64,000 nt of DNA from Cobetia amphilecti (lineage in GTDB: Bacteria; Pseudomonadota; Gammaproteobacteria; Pseudomonadales; Halomonadaceae). Both the position numbers and the translations under genes were made by a program. This document shows positions 58,556-64,000 of this stretch, piece by piece. Position 1 is the stretch's first letter. Each line of letters begins with the position of its first letter. Where the stretch lies: positions 3,782,001-3,846,000 of the forward strand of contig NZ_CP084115.1 in NCBI RefSeq assembly GCF_020217465.1. Reading direction: 5' to 3'. The notes under the pieces are model-generated. The model worked only from the letters and a program-made list of their open reading frames with translations, did not search any database and was not told where the DNA came from.

Positions 58556-61399
58556 ATGACCGGACTGCTCTCCCGCCTCACTGGCCGCCTGTTCACTCCT
58601 CGCTGGCAACACGCCAACCCTGCCATTCGCTCCGCTGCCACTGACCAGCTTGATCCGGAGATTCCAGACCAGCGCAAGATCCTGGAGACCCTGATTCTCG
58701 AAGATGACGCCCTGGAAGTGCGCCATGCCGCCCTGACGCGCATGCAATCTCCCGAGCGTCTGCTGCCACTGCTCGACCGCGCCGATGGCCTGGTACGCGA
58801 GCGCCTGATCGAACTGTTGAGCGGCGGCCAGGATGCGCCCTCACTGTTGAGCCGTGAACAGCTGGTCGAGCGCCTGGACGATAGCGAACTGCTGTCCGCC
58901 GTGGCGTCCCGCGGCGACAACCAGCAACTGCGTCTGACGGCACTGAGCCGTCTGGAAGATGAAGAGGCGCTGATCCATCAGGCCTGCCACAACACCATCG
59001 CCGCCGTGCGCCATGCCGCTGCCGCCCGCATCACCAGCCAGGCCGGCCTCGAGCGTCTGGTGCGCGATGCCAAGCGAGACCGTTACGTGCAGCGTCAGGC
59101 GCGCGACACCCTCGCCCAGCGCCGCGCCGATGCCCAGCAGGCCGACGCACTGGCCGCCAGCCGCGACAACCTGCTGCGCCAGATGGAGAAGCTGCCGCGT
59201 CAGGCGTGGGAAGACAGCGTGCCCTCGCGTTACCGCTCGCTGCTGCGCGAGTGGGAGCGTCTGCCGGCCGCGGACTACGAGATTCAACAGCGCTTCGAAG
59301 AGGCGCGCCAGCAGGCGCACAAGGTCATCAGCGACCATGAGGCCCGCGAGGAAGCCATTCGCGCCCATGAGCGCCTGAGCGCCAACCTCAACACGCACCT
59401 GGAAGAGATTCTCAGCGCCGTGGATCAGGCGCGGGAAGACCTCTACAGCCGCGACTGCGTCAATGACCACGACTTCGCCAGCCTGCAGGCCCAACGCCGT
59501 CTGCAGGGAGAACGCTGGAGCGAGTTGACCGACCAGTTCTCTGCCCCGGCCGAACTGCTCGAACGTCAGCAGCGCCTGCAACAGCAGCTTCAGGATGCCC
59601 TCGATGCTTGGCATCGCCATCAGCTGTGCCAGGGCGAGCTGGATGCCGCGCTGGTCGACAATGACATCGACCAGCTGCGTCGTCTGGAAAGCGAAGTGGC
59701 CTGGCCTACGGGTCTGCCGCAGACCGCCAGCCTGAGCGCGGTGCGTCAGGCGATCAGCGCGGCGCAGCCAGAAGAGCCGACAGAGGCAGCGCAGGAGCAG
59801 GACGCGCTCGATGGCAGCCCTGCACAAGACGCCGAGTCAGCTGACGCCTCCCGCGCGGCCGACGGCAAGGCGAGCCTGGATCTGGACGCACTGGATGCCG
59901 AACTGGCACGCCTGGAAGCGGATCTCGATGCCGGCAAGCTCAAGCCGGCCAGCCGTCTGCATCGCTCACTGCGCGATCGCACCGAAGGCCAGCTCGACAA
60001 TGCCCGCCAGACACGCCTGCGCCAGCTGGGCGCGCGTGTCGCGGAACTCCGTGACTGGCAGAACTTCGTCGCGGCACCCAAGCGCGAGCAGCTGCTCGAG
60101 GCCATCACCACCCTGAGCGAGCGCGATGACATCAGCGATGAGCAACGCGACCGCCAGCACCAGCAGCTGATTCAGCAATGGCGCGAGCTGGGCGATGCAG
60201 CCGCCAGCCGCGATGCCAGCCAGGCCTTCCGCACCGCCTCTGACGCCATCAAGCTGCGCCTGCGGGATTACCGCGAATCGCGCAAGCAGCTGCGTGAATA
60301 CAATCTGGCCATGCGCGAAGCGCTCTGCGAGCAGCTCGAATCGCTCAACGGCCACGCCATGGACGATGCCGACCCCGACTCCCTGCGCCAGATCCGCGAT
60401 CGCGCCCGTGAGGAATGGCGTCGCCACACGCCGGTGCCCGCAGGCCCCGGTCGCCAGCTATCGCACCGCTTCGGTGAAGCACTGACGGCACTGCAGGGGC
60501 TGATCGACAGCCGCGCGGGCCAGATCGCCGCCGCCAAGCAGGCACTGGTCGATGCCGTCGAGGCGCTGGCCAATGAGGACTCACCGGCACGTGCCCGCGC
60601 CGAACAGGCCAAGGCACTGCAGAGTCGCTGGCGCGAGATGGGCCGCGCACCCAAGGGCGAAGAGCAACGCCTGTGGGCCGCCTTCCGCGCGGCGTGCGAC
60701 CGTATCTTCGCCGCGCGCGATCAGGACCGCGAAGACCGCGACAGCCGCGAGCAGGCACGTCTGGATCAGTGGCAGGCGCTGATCGAACGCCTCGACAGCT
60801 GGGAGCCGGAGACACTGGAAGACGCCGCCCTGCTCGATGACGCCCTGAAGGAAGCCGACACCCTTGGCCCGCTGCCGCGCGGCAAGCGGGGCGACGGCAT
60901 GCGTCGTCGCTGGACCGGCATTCTCAAGCGTCGTGAGCAGCGTCTGGATGAACTGCACGCCCTGCAGCTGCGCGAGGAATGGCAGCAATGGCGTGATCTG
61001 CTCGAACAGCACGCCGTGGCGGATGCCAGCGCGCGCAACGGCGACGTGCAGGATGTCGAGCTGCCGAACACCTCGGCCTTCGACGACAACAGCCGTCAGG
61101 CCAATGCGGCGCGCAACCAGATGCGCCAGGCCCTGCCGAGCAACTGCAGCGCCGCCAATGAGCGCCTGGCCGAGCTGCGTGTCCACTTGGCCATTCTGTT
61201 CGAGGCCCCGCTGGGCAGCGAAGATGAATCACGCCGCCTGACCGTGCAGGTCGCGCGCATCAACCAGCAGCTGGGCGAGCGCATGGAACGTGAAGAAGAG
61301 CTGGATGAGGTGCTGGATGCGCTGCTCGCCAACGGTCCGCTGGACTGGGACGCCTGGCAGACCGAACTGCCGCGCTTCGATGCGCTGTTCAATCACTGA
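58556..61399 (+). CDS. Large DUF349 repeat protein
   Basis: The 947-residue cytoplasmic protein begins MTGLLSRLTGRLFTPRWQH, then HEAT-like helices (about 30-210: EVRHAALTRMQSPERLLPLL), followed by long Arg/Glu/Gln/Ala-rich helices that match DUF349 repeats (units ending in LQQRWRELG-like motifs, here LQSRWREMGRAPKGEEQRLW and LIQQWRELGDAAASRDASQA). Such proteins are widespread in gammaproteobacteria without a firm function; links to ribosome or nucleic-acid binding are only suggestions. No signal peptide or membrane helix is seen. It stands alone, ended by a strong terminator. Confidence 0.85.
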   Translation: MTGLLSRLTGRLFTPRWQHANPAIRSAATDQLDPEIPDQRKILETLILEDDALEVRHAALTRMQSPERLLPLLDRADGLVRERLIELLSGGQDAPSLLSREQLVERLDDSELLSAVASRGDNQQLRLTALSRLEDEEALIHQACHNTIAAVRHAAAARITSQAGLERLVRDAKRDRYVQRQARDTLAQRRADAQQADALAASRDNLLRQMEKLPRQAWEDSVPSRYRSLLREWERLPAADYEIQQRFEEARQQAHKVISDHEAREEAIRAHERLSANLNTHLEEILSAVDQAREDLYSRDCVNDHDFASLQAQRRLQGERWSELTDQFSAPAELLERQQRLQQQLQDALDAWHRHQLCQGELDAALVDNDIDQLRRLESEVAWPTGLPQTASLSAVRQAISAAQPEEPTEAAQEQDALDGSPAQDAESADASRAADGKASLDLDALDAELARLEADLDAGKLKPASRLHRSLRDRTEGQLDNARQTRLRQLGARVAELRDWQNFVAAPKREQLLEAITTLSERDDISDEQRDRQHQQLIQQWRELGDAAASRDASQAFRTASDAIKLRLRDYRESRKQLREYNLAMREALCEQLESLNGHAMDDADPDSLRQIRDRAREEWRRHTPVPAGPGRQLSHRFGEALTALQGLIDSRAGQIAAAKQALVDAVEALANEDSPARARAEQAKALQSRWREMGRAPKGEEQRLWAAFRAACDRIFAARDQDREDRDSREQARLDQWQALIERLDSWEPETLEDAALLDDALKEADTLGPLPRGKRGDGMRRRWTGILKRREQRLDELHALQLREEWQQWRDLLEQHAVADASARNGDVQDVELPNTSAFDDNSRQANAARNQMRQALPSNCSAANERLAELRVHLAILFEAPLGSEDESRRLTVQVARINQQLGERMEREEELDEVLDALLANGPLDWDAWQTELPRFDALFNH

Positions 61400-61454
61400 G
61401 CCAGTGCTCTTGAGCTGGTGACGACGCGCTCGCAAGATTGAAGTCATGGCAACG

Positions 61455-61489
61455 AAAAGCCCCCGCCTCGAGAGAGACGGGGGCTTTTT
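61455..61489. terminator. Bidirectional terminator between the DUF349 gene and phbB
   Basis: AAAAGCCCCCG (61455-61465) pairs perfectly with 61478-61488 and ends in T5; A and T flanks serve both converging genes. Confidence 0.92.
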
Positions 61490-61550
61490 CATTCTCTTGC
61501 CAGAGGGGGCCGGGTGCCAACCCTGCTCTGGCTCGCGCTAGCGCAGAGCA

Positions 61551-62297
61551 TCAGCCCATGAACTGGCCGCCATTGATATCCAGGTTGGCACCGGTGATGA
61601 AGCCGGATTTCTCGTCGGCCAGGAAGGCGACCGCACGTGCGATCTCGTCCGGCTGACCATAACGCTTGACCGGGATGGTCTCGCGGATCGATTCACGGAT
61701 CTCTTCGGGGATCTTCATGATCATGTCGGTGGCGATGTAGCCCGGTGACAGGGTGTTGACGGTAATGCCCTTGGTCGCGGTTTCCTGCGCCAGCGCCATG
61801 GTCAGACCATGCATGCCCGCCTTGGCGGCCGAGTAGTTGACCTGCCCGAACTGGCCCTTGCGGCCATTGATGGAGGAGATGTTCACGATGCGGCCGTACT
61901 TGTGCTCCAGCATGTCATTGATGACGGCACGGCAGGTGTTGAAGACGCTGTCGAGGTTGCAGTTGATGACTTCGCGCCACTGCTCATAGCTCATCTTGCG
62001 CATGGAGGTATCACGCGTGATGCCGGCGCAGTTGACCAGAACCGCGATCGGACCGAAGCGCTCGCGGATTTCGTTGACGCCTGCCTGACAGGCTTCGAAG
62101 TTGTCCAGCTCGATGCCGGACAGTGCGATGTTCTCGAACCCGGCAGCGCGCTGTTCCGACAGCCACCCCTCTGCCTTTTCCTTGTTCCTGTAACCCGCAA
62201 TTACCTGATACCCCTGGTTCGCCAGCTCGCGGCAGATAGCGGAACCAATGCCACCGGTACCACCGGTAACCCATGCGACGGGTGCTGTTTGTGTCAT
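61551..62297 (-). CDS. phbB: Acetoacetyl-CoA reductase (PHB synthesis)
   Basis: This NADPH-dependent short-chain dehydrogenase makes (R)-3-hydroxybutyryl-CoA for polyhydroxybutyrate storage, a common trait of Halomonadaceae. The 248 residues have TGGTGGIGSAICREL (T11-G18 nucleotide loop), VNCAGITRDTSMRKM, VNISSINGRKGQFGQVNYSA with YSAAK (catalytic Tyr/Lys), and the PhaB ending FITGANLDINGGQFM. The PhaB-type segment INGRKGQFGQ distinguishes it from FabG. GGGAGA precedes the ATG at 62297. No polymerase gene is adjacent. Confidence 0.93.
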   Translation of the reverse strand: MTQTAPVAWVTGGTGGIGSAICRELANQGYQVIAGYRNKEKAEGWLSEQRAAGFENIALSGIELDNFEACQAGVNEIRERFGPIAVLVNCAGITRDTSMRKMSYEQWREVINCNLDSVFNTCRAVINDMLEHKYGRIVNISSINGRKGQFGQVNYSAAKAGMHGLTMALAQETATKGITVNTLSPGYIATDMIMKIPEEIRESIRETIPVKRYGQPDEIARAVAFLADEKSGFITGANLDINGGQFMG

Positions 62298-62625
62298 CTT
62301 ATTGTGTCTCCCTAATCCTGGAACGTCCTGTGTCCTTGGCTTGGGCACAGCTTGGCGAATCTGCGGACACCCCCGCCCTGAGAAAACGAGAATGCCTGCA
62401 ACGACAACAATGACCCGCGTCTCTAACAGCCTGATGACAATCGTGCACTCTGTGACGCCTGCCATCCGCCTGCGCGAGGCGCGTCACCCTCAGTATGGAC
62501 AGGATGCAGCGGGAATGTATGTAGCAGATCTCTCACACAAGATGCCGATAATCGCTCGAGGTACGCAGACGGGTTGGTGACGACTCACCGGACACGAGAA
62601 GTTTGCGTCAATTACGGGATAACGG
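62298..62625. other. Intergenic region upstream of phbB
   Basis: No gene is supported between phbB and the tRNA promoter (about 330 bases). I see no clear repeat; the phbB promoter should lie in the first 150 bases. Confidence 0.5.
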
Positions 62626-62653
62626 TTGACGCAGCACTGTATATCCTTATACT
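62626..62653 (+). promoter_or_regulatory. Promoter of the initiator tRNA cluster
   Basis: TTGACG (62626-62631) and TATACT (62648-62653) are 16 bases apart, followed by the GC-rich discriminator ACGCCCC, as expected for stringently controlled stable-RNA genes. The first tRNA starts 15 bases after the -10. Confidence 0.88.
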
Positions 62654-62667
62654 ACGCCCCACGTTGA

Positions 62668-62744
<77 letters not shown>

Positions 62745-62796
62745 CTGACAAGTCGTTGCCTATCAGGCAATTGCCGGTCAGACACCAACGTGATGT

Positions 62797-62873
<77 letters not shown>

Positions 62874-62916
62874 ACCTCTGATGCGTCAGAGTTGGAGCAA
62901 AGGCAGTACCCAGTGT

Positions 62917-62993
<77 letters not shown>

Positions 62994-63001
62994 AGAATTC
63001 G

Positions 63002-63032
63002 AAAGGCCTGATGCCATGCATCAGGCCTTTTT
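63002..63032 (+). terminator. Terminator of the initiator tRNA cluster
   Basis: AAAGGCCTGATGC (63002-63014) pairs with 63018-63030 around a 3-base loop, and is followed by TTC. It begins 8 bases after copy 3. Confidence 0.92.
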
Positions 63033-63133
63033 CGTATGCGTGAAATTCCTGTGCGATGATGGCGAGGAAGCCGGTTCACGAGCCTGGCTACCCCTATCCA
63101 TACTCATCATGTCAGTCCCAAGGGAGTGCCTGC

Positions 63134-63613
63134 ATGCGCCACTGGCTGGTCAAGACCGAACCCGATGCCTTCTCGCTGGATGACCTGCGCCGCGAATCAC
63201 CGGCGCTCTGGGATGGCGTGCGCAACTATCAGGCGCGCAACTTCCTGCGCGAGATGCAGCTCGGTGATGTCGTGCTCATCCAGCACTCCAGCTGCAAGGT
63301 GCCTGCGGTGGTCGGACTGGCCGTCGTCAGCGAACTCGCCCTGCCCGACCCGACGGCCAGTGATCCCGAGCACAAGGGCTTCGACCCACGTCAGGTGGCA
63401 GATATCGATGCCGACAAGCCTCCGCGCTGGGTCGCCCCGCGTCTGAGCTACCTTCGCCCGCTGCGCACCACCCTGCCCATCGCGCGCCTGAAGGCCCGGC
63501 CCGAGCTGGCGGACAGCCACTTGGTGCGCCGCGCACGCCTGTCCGTGATGCCGCTCAGCGAGAGCGAAGCCGCTTGCATCGCCAGCATGGCCGGCGACAC
63601 CCTGCTGCCGTGA
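63134..63613 (+). CDS. EVE-domain protein
   Basis: This 159-residue protein consists of one EVE domain (PUA/YTH-like fold) starting MRHWLVKTEPDAFSLDDLRR, then WDGVRNYQARNFLREMQLGD, the family hallmark, and VVGLAVVSELALPDPTASDP. EVE domains bind modified bases in RNA or DNA; the housekeeping bacterial version has no settled role. AGGGAG fixes the start at 63134. It is a stand-alone domain, not fused to a restriction nuclease. Confidence 0.92.
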   Translation: MRHWLVKTEPDAFSLDDLRRESPALWDGVRNYQARNFLREMQLGDVVLIQHSSCKVPAVVGLAVVSELALPDPTASDPEHKGFDPRQVADIDADKPPRWVAPRLSYLRPLRTTLPIARLKARPELADSHLVRRARLSVMPLSESEAACIASMAGDTLLP

Positions 63614-63747
63614 ACCGACGCGCCCGGGACGCTCGCGCGAGGAAGTGTCCGGCAGCGCCTTGAACTCCACTGCGACGGGCCGCATCATCAGCCCAACCGG
63701 CTCGCGCGCGAGCCTTGAATCGCAGACAGAATTTCGGGGCATGCACC

Positions 63748-64000
63748 ATGATCATCGATCCCAATACCGGCCAGCCACTGACCGGCAATGACACCACCGC
63801 CGCCCAGCCACAAGGGGTGGTCGGCGGCGGTGCCGCGAGTGCACCGCGCCAGGCAGAAGACGCCAACACCTACATCATCGATGTGGACATGAGCAATCTT
63901 CAGCAGGTGCTGGAAGCCTCACAGCAAGTGCCGGTACTGCTGGATTGCTGGTCGCCGCAGAGCGAGCACTGCCTCGTCCTGACGCCGATCCTCGAGAAGC
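63748..64000 (+). CDS. cnoX: Thioredoxin-like co-chaperone CnoX (YbbN), 5' part
   Basis: 84 codons are present before the window ends. After a Gly/Ala-rich start ([20 protein letters not shown]) comes [20 protein letters not shown] and the thioredoxin fold with [20 protein letters not shown]. The usual CxxC is SEHC (S-x-x-C), the same form as the SQHC of E. coli CnoX, a chaperedoxin that protects proteins under oxidative chlorine stress and feeds GroEL. The C-terminal TPR part is outside the window. Confidence 0.88.
   Translation, partial: MIIDPNTGQPLTGNDTTAAQPQGVVGGGAASAPRQAEDANTYIIDVDMSNLQQVLEASQQVPVLLDCWSPQSEHCLVLTPILEK

Noticed and set aside
63134-63613. EVE-domain protein as part of a modification-dependent restriction system
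   Set aside because: The domain stands alone with no nuclease, methylase or McrB-like neighbour; the next gene is cnoX. It matches the housekeeping EVE type.

Overview
The window comes from a Gram-negative gammaproteobacterium of high GC content. Gene content and order (ftsYEX-rpoH, prfB-lysS, xerD-dsbC-hom-thrC, ffh/rpsP-rimM-trmD-rplS, minCDE, acetoacetyl-CoA reductase, tandem initiator tRNAs) fit Oceanospirillales, most likely Halomonadaceae (Halomonas or Cobetia type). That placement is inferred from protein resemblance, not from a search. The stretch is ordinary chromosome. I see no prophage, insertion sequence, integrase of a mobile element or CRISPR array.

Layout. 1-5.3 kb: the start of a membrane sensor gene, then rpoH and ftsY-ftsE-ftsX, all on the minus strand. 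5.3-9.1 kb: rsmD and zapB (plus), then rimI, a holD-like gene, bolA and a small conserved gene (minus). 9.4-12.3 kb: prfB, with its programmed frameshift, and lysS. 12.7-19.7 kb: an oligopeptide ABC importer with two tandem binding proteins, two permeases and one fused double ATPase, followed by a porin. 21.4-26.4 kb: fadL, then a MerR-type metal regulator, a copper P-type ATPase and a 26-residue membrane peptide. 27-32.5 kb: a complete rRNA operon (16S, tRNA-Ile, tRNA-Ala, 23S, 5S) on the minus strand with tandem promoters. 32.6-39.3 kb: a RecJ-like nuclease, thrC, hom, dsbC, xerD. 39.5-43.4 kb: rplS, trmD, rimM, rpsP, ffh. 43.8-47.5 kb: a YpjD-like membrane protein, corB and a Bcr/CflA exporter. 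47.6-51.2 kb: an MFS-acyltransferase fusion coupled to a TetR regulator, and a divergent SRAP-fold protein. 51.3-64 kb: pitrilysin, sbcB, minE-minD-minC, a large DUF349 protein, phbB, three initiator tRNAs, an EVE-domain protein and the start of cnoX.

The genes form clear functional groups: heat shock and membrane insertion/division, translation, peptide uptake through a porin, copper export with its own sensor, and division-site placement. Convergent gene pairs are nearly always separated by a strong bidirectional hairpin.

Most unusual points: an SRAP/YedK-family protein in which every catalytic position is substituted; three initiator tRNAs whose 1:72 mismatch is U:U instead of C:A; a well-formed MerR operator in a 20-bp promoter spacer ahead of the copper locus, with a tiny membrane peptide translationally coupled behind the ATPase; a perfect 7-bp inverted repeat just upstream of the TetR gene that controls the MFS-acyltransferase fusion; and a perfect 10-bp inverted repeat ahead of the left-edge sensor gene. 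I found no clearly new multi-gene system.
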